Program-made: the position numbers and the translations under genes
Assembly (NCBI GenBank): GCA_040235375.1
Contig: JBECKQ010000407.1
Location: 1 to 34,333, forward strand
DNA: 34,333 bases
Source: JBECKQ01 sp040235375
GTDB lineage: Bacteria; Planctomycetota; Phycisphaerae; UBA1845
Direction: 5' to 3'
Part shown: positions 15,872-24,047 of the stretch, piece by piece
Layout of the letters: each line of letters opens with the position of its first letter
Position numbering within the stretch: position 1 is the stretch's first letter
The notes under the pieces: generated by a model
What the model was told of the DNA's origin: nothing
The model's input: the letters and a program-made list of their open reading frames with translations, nothing else
Databases searched by the model: none

Positions 15872-16587
15872 GCACTCGGCTGAGGAACGCCATCGTTCGG
15901 CTACCTGTCATCGGGACGGTGGCGACGTCGATTGCGTGGCTCGTGCGCCGCCGTTTCTTTTCCGGTTCCGCAGAGTACTGGGAGACCCGCTATCGCACCG
16001 GCGGCAATTCGGGAATCGGATCGTACGGCCGGCTGGCGGAATTCAAAGCCCAAGTGCTCAACGACTTCGTCTCCGCCCATGCCATCCAGTCGGTTATCGA
16101 ATTCGGGTGCGGCGACGGCAACCAACTCGCGCTGGCGAAGTATCCGAAATACATCGGGTTGGACGTGTCGCCGGCTGCCCTCCGGCTCTGCCAGGACCGC
16201 TTTCGCGACGACCCCACCAAGAGCTTCTACCTCTATAGTTGTACGTGCTTCGTGGACCGGGCGGGTTTGTTCACCGCGGATCTGTCGCTCTCACTCGACG
16301 TGGTTTATCATCTCGTGGAGGATGAGGTCTTCGAAACCTACATGGGGCACCTGTTCGATGCGGCCTCAAGGTTTGTCGTGGTCTATTCCAGCGACGTCGA
16401 GGCGGGCCGATCGCCTCCGCACGTGAAGAGCCGCCGGTTTACCGCGTGGGTGCGCGAGAACCGGCCCGACTGGGCGCTGGTCGAGCGAATCGACAACCCG
16501 TTTTCTCGAGACGACAACCCCCACGAGGGCGAGACGTCGGCGTGCGACTTCTTTGTTTTCGGCCGCCGGGACCGAACGGCAGGATAG
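15868..16587 (+). CDS. SAM-dependent methyltransferase of a glycan locus
   Basis: A 239-residue class I methyltransferase. It starts at the ATG of an ATGA overlap with the GT4 gene. A hydrophobic or basic N-terminus (LPVIGTVATSIAWLVRRRFF) may tether it to the membrane. It is followed by YWETRYRTGGNSG, then IQSVIEFGCGDGNQLAL (motif I, near 75-90), YIGLDVSPAAL and LSLDVVYHLVEDE. Members with the W-x-RY-x-GG-SG-GS-G opening are common in polysaccharide clusters and probably methylate a sugar; the position modified is unknown. The long reading frame upstream in the same phase lies within the GT4 gene and is not coding. Confidence 0.85.
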   Translation: MSTRLRNAIVRLPVIGTVATSIAWLVRRRFFSGSAEYWETRYRTGGNSGIGSYGRLAEFKAQVLNDFVSAHAIQSVIEFGCGDGNQLALAKYPKYIGLDVSPAALRLCQDRFRDDPTKSFYLYSCTCFVDRAGLFTADLSLSLDVVYHLVEDEVFETYMGHLFDAASRFVVVYSSDVEAGRSPPHVKSRRFTAWVRENRPDWALVERIDNPFSRDDNPHEGETSACDFFVFGRRDRTAG

Positions 16588-16652
16588 CCACCCGGGTGAG
16601 AAACCACAGCCGCGAAGGAGCGGCCAATCTGCAGGTGATCGAGTCTTGAGCG

Positions 16653-17366
16653 ATGCCGAGCCACCGCTGGAACGCCAAGCAATGGTACGATGAGCGGGCG
16701 ACGACCTACGCGGCTGTCGACCGCGTGGGCATCAAGCGATATGAGTACGCGATGCGCCTCGCGCCGATCTCAGCGGGTATACGCGTTGTGGACATCGGCT
16801 GCAAAACCGGGACCTTGGCGCAGATTCTGCGGAGCCGCGGCCTCGAGTGCACGTATCATGGCTTTGATATATCGGAGGTGCCGTTTCAAGGCGAGTATTG
16901 GCCGGACAACTTCGCATTCACGCAGTGCGATGTCACGAAGGGCCTGCCGGTTCCCGATGGCTGGGCCGATCGCGTGTACTGCCTCGAGGTCATTGAACAC
17001 GTCCGGGAGCCACTGGCGGCCATCGAAGAAATAGCGCGCGTTCTCAAGGATGACGGCATCGGCGTGCTGTCCGTCCCCAATCCCTACTACTGGGGGAATC
17101 TGTTGTCGAACGTCCTGCGAATCCCCGACCGCCAGGGACATATCAGCGCGTTCACCTGGATCGAGATGGACGCGCTGTGCCGGTTCGGCGGCTTGAAGGT
17201 TGTGCGGACGGCGAAGGTCGTGGACATGATACCCTACGCCTGGCGGGGAATCCGCAAGGGCAAGTACATCATCGTCAAGGCGCTGTTTTCCTGGCAGTCC
17301 CGCTGCACGCAGTTTCTTGTCCACAAGGGAGGCGAACCGGAGAAAATGCCCCGCTCGAACGCGTGA
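16653..17366 (+). CDS. Class I SAM-dependent methyltransferase
   Basis: A 237-residue methyltransferase with RVVDIGCKTGTLAQIL (motif I at about 44-59), the acidic second strand YHGFDIS, VYCLEVIEHV (post II) and a SVPNPYYWGNLL segment. This is close to the Methyltransf_11/23 group. The end is basic and aromatic (RKGKYIIVKALFSWQSR). It follows the previous methyltransferase by 65 nt and precedes the sulfotransferase by 7 nt. Sugar O-methylation is the probable role, inferred from context. No strong ribosome-binding site is seen before the ATG at 16653. Confidence 0.85.
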   Translation: MPSHRWNAKQWYDERATTYAAVDRVGIKRYEYAMRLAPISAGIRVVDIGCKTGTLAQILRSRGLECTYHGFDISEVPFQGEYWPDNFAFTQCDVTKGLPVPDGWADRVYCLEVIEHVREPLAAIEEIARVLKDDGIGVLSVPNPYYWGNLLSNVLRIPDRQGHISAFTWIEMDALCRFGGLKVVRTAKVVDMIPYAWRGIRKGKYIIVKALFSWQSRCTQFLVHKGGEPEKMPRSNA

Positions 17367-17373
17367 TGCCGCC

Positions 17374-18321
17374 ATGAATCGCAACTCGATCGTCAAGAAC
17401 CTGCTTGATTGGCCCGGAGGGCCCGATTTCTTCATTGTCGGCGCGCCGAAGTGCGGGACGACGGCGATGAATGACTACCTCGCGGCGCACCCTGAGATCT
17501 TCATGGCCGCAAAGGAGCCGCATTACTTCGCCCCCGAGCTGTCGCAGCCGCATAGCTACTACTTGTCCGCGCAGAACTACCGCAAAATGTTTGCCCGGCG
17601 GCGCAACGAGAAGATCGCGGGAGAAAGCTCGGTCTTCTACCTGTATTCCCGCGAAGCCGCTCAGCGCATTCGCGAGTACCGCAACGACGCGAGGATCATC
17701 ATCATGCTGCGAAATCCGGTGGACGTAATACCGTCTTATCACTCGCAGCTTCTGTTCAACTGCGAGGAGGATATCCACGACCTGGAATTGGCGCTCGCGG
17801 CGGAGACCAGAAGGCGCCGCGCGCCGCGTCCGCGCGGCCGGCGTCGCCCGGCGCCGGTCCTGTATTACCGGCAGGTCGTCCGCTTCGCCGAGCAGGTCGA
17901 GAGGTACCTGCAGACCTTCGGCCGCGAGCTGGTTCACGTCATCATATTCGACGACTTCAAGGCGGACGCGCCGGCGGTGTATTCCCGCGTGCTGGAGTTT
18001 CTTGGCGTCGATCCGACGTTTCGGCCTTCCTTTTCCGTCGTCAATCCGAACAAGGTGGCGCGCAGCGAGTCCTTGCTGCGTCTGGTCAAGTATCCACCGG
18101 CCCGGCTGCAGAAACTGGCGCGGAGCGTGCTGCCCCACCGGGCTCTGACGGGACTGCGCAGAACCGTTACTCGAACGCTGACCAGGCATGCTCCGCGGCC
18201 GCCGATGAGCCCGCACCTTCGGCGACAGCTCCAGCAGGAGCTTCGCGATGACGTCGAACGCCTGAGCAGCCTTCTCGATCGCGATCTGACGGTCTGGTGC
18301 CGCGCTGAGTCATCAACGTGA
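17374..18321 (+). CDS. PAPS-dependent sulfotransferase
   Basis: A 315-residue cytoplasmic-type sulfotransferase that would transfer sulfate from PAPS to a carbohydrate. The 5'-phosphosulfate loop is GAPKCGTT (23-30). The 3'-phosphate site is RNPVDVIPSYHSQ (113-125, with R113 and S121). Conserved KEPHYFAP follows the first helix. An unusual arginine/proline-rich insert at 146-158 (RRRRAPRPRGRRR) sits in the substrate-side region. The ATG at 17374 places the PAPS loop at the normal distance from the N-terminus. The stop overlaps the next gene's GTG (GTGA). Its presence implies a sulfated surface glycan, as reported for many planctomycete-rich marine groups. Confidence 0.9.
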   Translation: MNRNSIVKNLLDWPGGPDFFIVGAPKCGTTAMNDYLAAHPEIFMAAKEPHYFAPELSQPHSYYLSAQNYRKMFARRRNEKIAGESSVFYLYSREAAQRIREYRNDARIIIMLRNPVDVIPSYHSQLLFNCEEDIHDLELALAAETRRRRAPRPRGRRRPAPVLYYRQVVRFAEQVERYLQTFGRELVHVIIFDDFKADAPAVYSRVLEFLGVDPTFRPSFSVVNPNKVARSESLLRLVKYPPARLQKLARSVLPHRALTGLRRTVTRTLTRHAPRPPMSPHLRRQLQQELRDDVERLSSLLDRDLTVWCRAESST

Positions 18322-19409
18322 GCGACAATAAAAGCAGAAATACCCCTCCGAACGTATCCGGCCGGCCCCTCCCGGCCGAGACGGCCGGCGCGACGTTCGA
18401 GCAGCCGGCACCTCACCCGTGGCGCCGCGCCAGGCAGGCCGTGGGCTGGGCGGCGGGTGTGGCCTGCCTCGTCTACGTCGTCATCTACTTCACTCGCCAC
18501 AGCGGCGACCTGCGTCTGGTCCTTCACCTTCGACCGGCGACGCTCGGCGTCCTCGTCGTTCTGCACTCCACGCAGATCATGCTCCGCGGGCTGCGCTACT
18601 ACCTTGTCCTGTGCAAGTGCGGAGAGGCGCGTATGCCTGTCCGGGGATGGCTCAGAGTCTATTTCGTCGCCCAGCTGCTCAGCCAGGTCTTTCCGCAGAT
18701 GGGCAACGTCTATCGTGGCGTCGTGCTGAAGTCGCGTTTCAGCTTGAGCTACACGGACTACATCGCCGGTACCTTCTCGTTCGTCTGGATGGACGCCTGC
18801 CTTAACTTCCTCATTGCCATGGTCGTCGTGTGGGTACTGAATCCGTCGCTGGAGCTCGCCGGAGTCAACGGCGTGTTATTGCTTGGCGTGATTCTCGCCT
18901 TCGCGGTCGTCTTTCCGTTTCTTGTTCAGCTCGTCGTGACGCGGGTCGCCCCGGGCTGGACGCGCCTTACCTGGGCGCGCTCGAAACTGACCGAGGTGCT
19001 GCGGACCACGGGAGAAAACCTGCGGGACGTTCCCTACATGGCCGCTTTTTCAGGCACCGGCGCGATTGTCTTCGTGGTGATGTGCGTTGTCTTCTACGTG
19101 TATTTCAAGGCCATGGGCGCAGATGTGACGGTTTCCGCCATCGTGCTGCTGGCGATTCTGTTGAAAGTCAGCATGTTGGTGAATATCACCCCCGGGAATC
19201 TCGGTCTGCGCGAGGTCGCTTACGGCATCCTCGCCGAACAGTTGCATCTCGGCATGTCGGCGGGGATCCTCGTCTCGGTAATCATTCGCGTTATCTCGAA
19301 CGTGATCATCTTCACCGCCGCGCTTCCACTGGGCGGCTGGGACCTTCTCCGCCAGCACAAACGGAGCAGCATTCTTCAGCATGAGGCAGTGGATCGCTCA
19401 CTTACTTGA
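18318..19409 (+). CDS. UPF0104 / lysylphosphatidylglycerol-synthase-TM family membrane protein (flippase-like)
   Basis: A 363-residue integral membrane protein starting at a GTG that overlaps the sulfotransferase stop by 4 nt. After a polar Pro/Ala-rich N-terminus of about 40 residues there are about eight hydrophobic segments. The family marker appears near the end as NITPGNLGLREVAYGIL, equivalent to the PG-LG-RE motif. Members include AglD-type and MprF flippase-domain proteins; roles in lipid or lipid-linked sugar translocation are proposed, not proven for this branch. In this locus it could move or process a carrier-linked sugar. Confidence 0.85.
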   Translation: MSDNKSRNTPPNVSGRPLPAETAGATFEQPAPHPWRRARQAVGWAAGVACLVYVVIYFTRHSGDLRLVLHLRPATLGVLVVLHSTQIMLRGLRYYLVLCKCGEARMPVRGWLRVYFVAQLLSQVFPQMGNVYRGVVLKSRFSLSYTDYIAGTFSFVWMDACLNFLIAMVVVWVLNPSLELAGVNGVLLLGVILAFAVVFPFLVQLVVTRVAPGWTRLTWARSKLTEVLRTTGENLRDVPYMAAFSGTGAIVFVVMCVVFYVYFKAMGADVTVSAIVLLAILLKVSMLVNITPGNLGLREVAYGILAEQLHLGMSAGILVSVIIRVISNVIIFTAALPLGGWDLLRQHKRSSILQHEAVDRSLT

Positions 19410-19477
19410 GTCCGTCGTCATGGGTGGTCTAATGGATGCGCACCGGACCCACACGAGAGGAGTGATGTTCGGCCATT

Positions 19478-21349
19478 GTGGCTGATCTGGCCGACGCGCT
19501 TTCGGGAGTACAAAACAGAGTGGTGGCACCTCTTCTATTCTGGTTATCGCTTTTCTTTCCCGGCTACGCGCTGCTGCGCCGCTTCTGCGCAGAAGACCTG
19601 AAGAGCGGCATCTTCGGGACGATCGCCCTCGCCTATCTCACCGTGTTCACCGTCCTCGCACCGATCTCGATTGCCGGTTACGTGTTGCACCTGCCGCTAG
19701 CGGTTCTTTCCATCGCATGCCTTGTCGCCGTCGCCGCCGGACTGCTTTACATCACGTATCGCCGCTGGTGGGGCGACCTCATTCGCCTTACCTGGGGCGG
19801 TGTCGGCATCTTCGGACTCATCCTCCTGGCCAACCTCATCCTTGCCGCCCGGACCGGATCGTTCCTTTCTGGCGACACGCTGACGCACGTCGCCCGCATC
19901 CGATACCTTCTCGATCACGGGTTCACCAATTCCGAGCCGTATGTCGCCCCCGACTACTTCTTCCCACCATATCACACCAACCTGCTCCACGCCCTGCACG
20001 CCGCGTGCGCGCAGATCACTCGCACGGATCCCCTCAGCGAATGGTCCGTGAACCTGGTCTGGGCGGACCTCGTGACGTTTTGCGGGTTCTATTATCTCGG
20101 TTTTTCGGTGTTCGAACGCCGGTGGGTCGCCGGGCTGATTGCCCTGTTCTTCCTTGCCCGGCAAGCGCCGGTGGATTTCCTCGTCTACCCGAACAAGGTG
20201 GCGCCGTTCTGGCTGCTGCCGCTCATGGGCGGGTTCGCCGTTGAGGTCTTCAGGGACGGCCTGAACTGGCGGACACCGTCCAAGCTCGCCGCCGGCGCGT
20301 TCGTTCTCGGCCAGGTTCACGGCCTTTATGCGATTTTCGCTGGCATTCTGGTCGCGCCCGCCCTGCTCGCCGTGCTGCTCGCGCGGCTGCGCGCCAAACG
20401 GCCCGGCGCCCGCTGGGTGGCTGTCAGCCTTCTGGCCCTTTTCGCGGGCGCCCCGTTTGTGCTCGTGGGCAAGTACACGATGAACAAGGGCGGATCCCCG
20501 GGGCCTTCCTGGGTCGAGTCCGACATCGCGCAGAATCACCGCTTCTATCACTTTGAAAACGGTTGGCACATGCTCAGGCCCGGACCTGCCGGCCGCTACC
20601 AGGCTCTGGCAGTCGGTATCCTGTGTGCGCTCCTCAGCGATCGCCGTAAGCAGGCCGGCGTCCTGATCGCCGGCGCCGGTGCCGCGGCCCTCATCGCATT
20701 CGTTCCGCCGGTATGCACCGCCGGCGTTCGCTTGTTCGGTCCACCACACACCATTTATCGCCTGCATGCTCTCCTGCAGATCGCCAGTTACGCGCTCATG
20801 CCGGGAGCGGTTGCTTACCTGCTTGTGCCCCTGTTCCAGTCCCGCTGGACAATGGGCCTGGCCAGCATCATCGTCTTTTTCGCGGGAATGCGGTTCGCCA
20901 CGGACACGAGGTATGCCTGGCCCAGCTACTGGTCACGCGCTACCGCTGATCTCGAGACTCGCACGGCCAACCGTCGCAATCTGCAGGAACTGGAGGCCTT
21001 CTTCGCTGAACACATTCCGCGCGGCGCCACCGTGCTCACCGACCAGCGGACGGCGATGTGGCTCGTCATGCTTGACGATTGTCACGTCATTATTCACGAA
21101 CGGCTGATGCAGGGCATCAGGGATGCAACCCAACGCCTCGCGGACCTCGACACGCTGCTCGATCCCGACACGCCCTGGCCTTCGCGCAGAAGGTTGCTGA
21201 AGAAATACGATGTGAAGTTCTGCCTGGTCACAGCCCAAAACCAGCACGACTTCACGTGGCTCCAGCAACTGGAGAACATGCCCGACGCCCGGATCACCGA
21301 CAACTGGCAGTTCGGCGGCTACGTGATCGTGAAACTGGAAGTTCAGTGA
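19478..21349 (+). CDS. Large polytopic membrane protein, GT-C glycosyltransferase-like
   Basis: A 623-residue protein with about 12 hydrophobic segments up to roughly residue 480 and a soluble C-terminal part of about 140 residues. The first large external loop contains FLSGDTLTHVARIRYLLDHG, with an acidic residue placed as in GT-C enzymes that use polyprenyl-phosphate sugars. PPYHTNLLHALHAA follows. The soluble tail (HIPRGATVLTDQRTAMWL, YDVKFCLVTAQN) looks like the tails of other planctomycete membrane glycosyltransferases. The start is a GTG at 19478 with GAGAGGAG about 15 nt upstream, a long spacing, so the true start is not certain. It could use the sugar lipid made by the GT2 at 9651. 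Confidence 0.7.
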   Translation: MADLADALSGVQNRVVAPLLFWLSLFFPGYALLRRFCAEDLKSGIFGTIALAYLTVFTVLAPISIAGYVLHLPLAVLSIACLVAVAAGLLYITYRRWWGDLIRLTWGGVGIFGLILLANLILAARTGSFLSGDTLTHVARIRYLLDHGFTNSEPYVAPDYFFPPYHTNLLHALHAACAQITRTDPLSEWSVNLVWADLVTFCGFYYLGFSVFERRWVAGLIALFFLARQAPVDFLVYPNKVAPFWLLPLMGGFAVEVFRDGLNWRTPSKLAAGAFVLGQVHGLYAIFAGILVAPALLAVLLARLRAKRPGARWVAVSLLALFAGAPFVLVGKYTMNKGGSPGPSWVESDIAQNHRFYHFENGWHMLRPGPAGRYQALAVGILCALLSDRRKQAGVLIAGAGAAALIAFVPPVCTAGVRLFGPPHTIYRLHALLQIASYALMPGAVAYLLVPLFQSRWTMGLASIIVFFAGMRFATDTRYAWPSYWSRATADLETRTANRRNLQELEAFFAEHIPRGATVLTDQRTAMWLVMLDDCHVIIHERLMQGIRDATQRLADLDTLLDPDTPWPSRRRLLKKYDVKFCLVTAQNQHDFTWLQQLENMPDARITDNWQFGGYVIVKLEVQ

Positions 21350-21366
21350 GGGCTCTACAAGCGCAG

Positions 21367-21381
21367 CCTCGGCGACCGAGG
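21367..21381. terminator. Short hairpin between convergent genes
   Basis: CCTCGG-CGA-CCGAGG is a perfect 6 bp stem with a 3 nt loop in the 42 nt between two convergent stop codons. No T-run follows on either strand, so it is at best a weak or factor-dependent bidirectional terminator. Confidence 0.35.
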
Positions 21382-21391
21382 GCGAAGTCAC

Positions 21392-22387
21392 TCACGGCTT
21401 CCGCGCGAGAACCAGGGAGTCCATCCACTCGTCGGCGCGAAGAACCTCCGCGTCGGCAAAGCCCGCCGAGGCGAGGTCCTCGCTCAGCTCGTCGAACGTG
21501 TACGTGCCGCCACCTTCCGTTGCCACCAGCATGTTGACCGCGAACAACGCTCCGGACGTCGGCGACGTACGCGATTCATCCATCAGGATGTCGCGGATGA
21601 GGATGTGCCCGCCCGGATCGAGGGCATCGTACGCCTTGCGAAACAGCTCCCGGTTCTGCTCTCGCGAATTCTGGTGGACGATCGCGCTCACCAACGCCAG
21701 ATCGGCGCCCTTCGGCAGCTTGTCCGCATAGAAATCGCCGACGACGAGGTTCACTCGATCGCGGAGCTTCTCCTCACTCAGTCGGTGCTCGGCCAGCGGG
21801 ATGACGTGCGGTAGATCGAAGATTGTCGCCCTGGCCTCGGGGTGAGAGCGCAGGAAGGCAATGGTCCACGTGCCCGACGCTCCGCCGATGTCTAACAAGT
21901 GCGAAAACGCGAGCGACTCGACGTCGGCAACCACGGTGTCCGCAACGCGGACATTGATATCATGCATCGCGCCGATGAATGCCGCTTTGTCCGCATCCTC
22001 GCCCCGTACGCTGGGCTCGCGTTCGGCAGGCCGGCCCGTCTTTACCACCTTGGCGATTTGCGCCCAGCGGCGCAGGCAGTTCGCCTGGTGCTGGGCCATC
22101 GCCAATACACGGTCGTCCCCCTCGGCGGTCATGGTCCGCGCCACGCCGGCCGCACAGACGTACAGGCCGCCGGCCTTCTCCAGCATGCCGATTGCAGTGA
22201 GCGCATCCAGCAGAATGGTCGTCCCGCGAAGATCGGCGCCCAGCTTATCCGCAACCTCCTCCGCGCCGACCGGCTCGTCAGCGACGAAGTCGAACACTTG
22301 CAGATCGGCCGCGGCGGCAAGCACGCACGACGCCTTGTAACCGCTGGCCAGTTCCAGAATCCGATCCGCAGTCCAGTGCTTCGCCAT
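21392..22387 (-). CDS. O-methyltransferase, COMT-like family 2
   Basis: A 331-residue SAM methyltransferase with an N-terminal dimerisation/winged-helix domain (about 1-100; AKHWTADRILELASGYKAS, DLQVFDFV). A catalytic domain carries LLDIGGASGTWTIAFL and ATIFDLPHVI, the second-strand signature of the plant COMT/hydroxyneurosporene methyltransferase family. The histidine in SAIVHQNS stands where the family's catalytic or structural His is found. The ATG at 22387 has GGGAG about 10 nt upstream; a longer start at 22447 lacks domain support. It is the last gene on the minus strand before the convergent GT-C gene. The substrate is unknown; small phenolic or polyketide-like compounds are typical for the family. 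Confidence 0.85.
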   Translation of the reverse strand: MAKHWTADRILELASGYKASCVLAAAADLQVFDFVADEPVGAEEVADKLGADLRGTTILLDALTAIGMLEKAGGLYVCAAGVARTMTAEGDDRVLAMAQHQANCLRRWAQIAKVVKTGRPAEREPSVRGEDADKAAFIGAMHDINVRVADTVVADVESLAFSHLLDIGGASGTWTIAFLRSHPEARATIFDLPHVIPLAEHRLSEEKLRDRVNLVVGDFYADKLPKGADLALVSAIVHQNSREQNRELFRKAYDALDPGGHILIRDILMDESRTSPTSGALFAVNMLVATEGGGTYTFDELSEDLASAGFADAEVLRADEWMDSLVLARKP

Positions 22388-22493
22388 GATGGTCAGCTCC
22401 CTACCCGTCTTCACTCTATTGAGGGCACGCTTCGGCTTGGCCGGCACGTGAATGATAGCCGCGTACTGCGAGTTAGTGACAGGATAACACCGT

Positions 22494-22514
22494 CCCGGCC
22501 TTTTTCAGGCCGGG
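22494..22514. terminator. GC-rich hairpin downstream of corA
   Basis: CCCGGCC and GGCCGGG form a perfect 7 bp stem around a TTTTTCA loop, 12 nt past the corA stop and upstream of the O-methyltransferase gene. There is no T-run after the stem on the corA-sense strand, so a U-tract-less or pause-type terminator is the best reading. Confidence 0.45.
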
Positions 22515-22526
22515 CAGATGCACCGC

Positions 22527-23654
22527 TCACCGTTCACGTTCAGGATTCCTCTGCCGGAGTCTCTTGCCGCCGTCGCCTCTGCCGATCCAGCCCTTGCGGC
22601 GGAAGTATACCAGCATGCCGGCGGCAACCAGCGCCATTGCCACGAGCAGCATCGGATAGCCCCAGCGGGCGTGCAACTCGGGCATGTACTGGAAATTCAT
22701 CCCGTACACGCCTGCCAGAAACGTCAGCGGGATGAAGATGCTCGCCATAATCGTCAGCACCTTCATCACCTCGTTCTGGCGGTTGGCGATCGTCGACAGG
22801 TATACGTCCGTCAGGCCGCCGGTCACCTCGCGATACGTCTCCACCACGTCCAGCACCTGCACGCAGTGGTCGTAGCTGTCGCGCAGATACCGCCGCACGT
22901 CCTGGCCGACGAACGGCAGTTCGTCGCGCGTAAGCGTGCTCAGCGACTCGCGCTGCGGCCACAGGCCGCGCCGGATGCCGAGCAACTCGCGTTTGAGGTA
23001 ATGGATCTGCCCCATCGCCGCCGGGTCCGCCTGCTCGACGACACGTTCATCCAGATCGTCGAGCAAGTCCCCCACCGTCTCCAGGATAGGATAGTAGCCG
23101 TCAATCACCGCATCGACGATGGCGTACGCCAGGTAGTCGGCACCGGACGTTCGGATCGCACCCTTGCCCTGTCGAATCCTCTCTCTGACCGGATCCAGCA
23201 CGTCGCCGTAGCGCTCCTGTATCGTGACAACGTAGTCCGCCCCGATCAGCACGCTGAGCTGCTCCGTGTCGACCGAACGATCCTCCCGCAGCCGTGCCAT
23301 CCGCGTGATCACCAACAGGTGCTGGTCGTGCGCCTCCACCTTCGGCCGTTGCGGAACGTTGACGACGCTTTCCAGCGCCAGCGCATGGATACTGAACTCC
23401 TCCGCCAGGGCCCGCAGCGTCTCTTCACTGCCGAGGCCCTGCACATCCACCCAGGTGACACCGCCCGAGGCGGTACGCCCGCGCAGCCGTGTTACGTCGT
23501 GCACGTCTTCCTCATGCACACCGCGCGCGTCGTACTGAATCACGTGGATCGCCGGTGGGAGCGCCTGCGGCGATATGACCAGCGTGCCCGGCCGGGCCCC
23601 CATCGGTGGATGACGTTTGCGGAACATGCGATGGCGGTGCAAGCGCTTGGCCAT
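22527..23654 (-). CDS. corA: CorA family magnesium/cobalt transporter
   Basis: A 375-residue divalent-cation channel of the cytoplasmic membrane. The long cytoplasmic N-terminal domain (GVTWVDVQGL, RLREDRSVDTEQLSVLIG) leads to a helical stalk. The first pore helix follows, ending in the signature YGMN (GMN at 318-320) and then FQYMPEL. A second membrane helix and a basic tail come last. All expected parts are present. The ATG at 23654 is favoured because it lies just 5 nt after the stop of a small upstream gene, which suggests coupling; ATGs at 23627 and 23603 are alternatives without ribosome-binding sites. The much longer open frame upstream is only the shadow of sucD. Confidence 0.93.
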   Translation of the reverse strand: MAKRLHRHRMFRKRHPPMGARPGTLVISPQALPPAIHVIQYDARGVHEEDVHDVTRLRGRTASGGVTWVDVQGLGSEETLRALAEEFSIHALALESVVNVPQRPKVEAHDQHLLVITRMARLREDRSVDTEQLSVLIGADYVVTIQERYGDVLDPVRERIRQGKGAIRTSGADYLAYAIVDAVIDGYYPILETVGDLLDDLDERVVEQADPAAMGQIHYLKRELLGIRRGLWPQRESLSTLTRDELPFVGQDVRRYLRDSYDHCVQVLDVVETYREVTGGLTDVYLSTIANRQNEVMKVLTIMASIFIPLTFLAGVYGMNFQYMPELHARWGYPMLLVAMALVAAGMLVYFRRKGWIGRGDGGKRLRQRNPERER

Positions 23655-23659
23655 GCGGC

Positions 23660-23845
23660 TCACAATCCGAGCACGTTGCTGAAGATGGTGTACGCCACGT
23701 CGAACGTGAAGAAGGCGGCCACCGCCGTCACCTGGTTCTCGAACGACTGCACCAGCGACTCGCTCGTGCACGTCACCTGCATGAGCGGCAGGCTCGCCGC
23801 CACCAGCAGCGCGAACCTTTTCGCCCTGACGAATGATCTGTTCAT
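23660..23845 (-). CDS. Small exported protein of unknown function
   Basis: A 61-residue product. Its ATG at 23845 has a strong GGAGG at 6 nt spacing, the best ribosome-binding site on this strand, which supports a real gene. The sequence has a basic start (MNRSFVRAKR), a hydrophobic stretch FALLVAASLPLMQ and a Cys shortly after. This looks like a Sec signal, possibly a degenerate lipoprotein signal (VTC is not a standard lipobox). A second hydrophobic segment, VAAFFTFDVAYTIFSNVLGL, ends the protein. It lies 5 nt ahead of corA, so it should be expressed with it. No known family is recognised; a role in the envelope near CorA is conjecture. Confidence 0.6.
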   Translation of the reverse strand: MNRSFVRAKRFALLVAASLPLMQVTCTSESLVQSFENQVTAVAAFFTFDVAYTIFSNVLGL

Positions 23846-24047
23846 GAGGTGCCTCCGTATTCGACCGCGCCGGCCGCAGGAGAACGATACCCGAAATCCC
23901 CGCACGCGGGCAACAATGGATCGGTCTTCTTGCCTCCCCGCGGCTGCTGGGATACATACATGCCTTCGACGACGAGCCCGCCGCCCCTTCACGCGCGGGA
24001 GCGACTGCCGGCGGCACCACGCCGGGTGCATCAGGAGCGAGAAAAGC

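Noticed and set aside
22518..24047. An upstream in-frame extension of sucD across the corA region.
   Set aside because: It is antisense to CorA; sucD has its own ribosome-binding site and GTG start at 24048, giving the normal family length.
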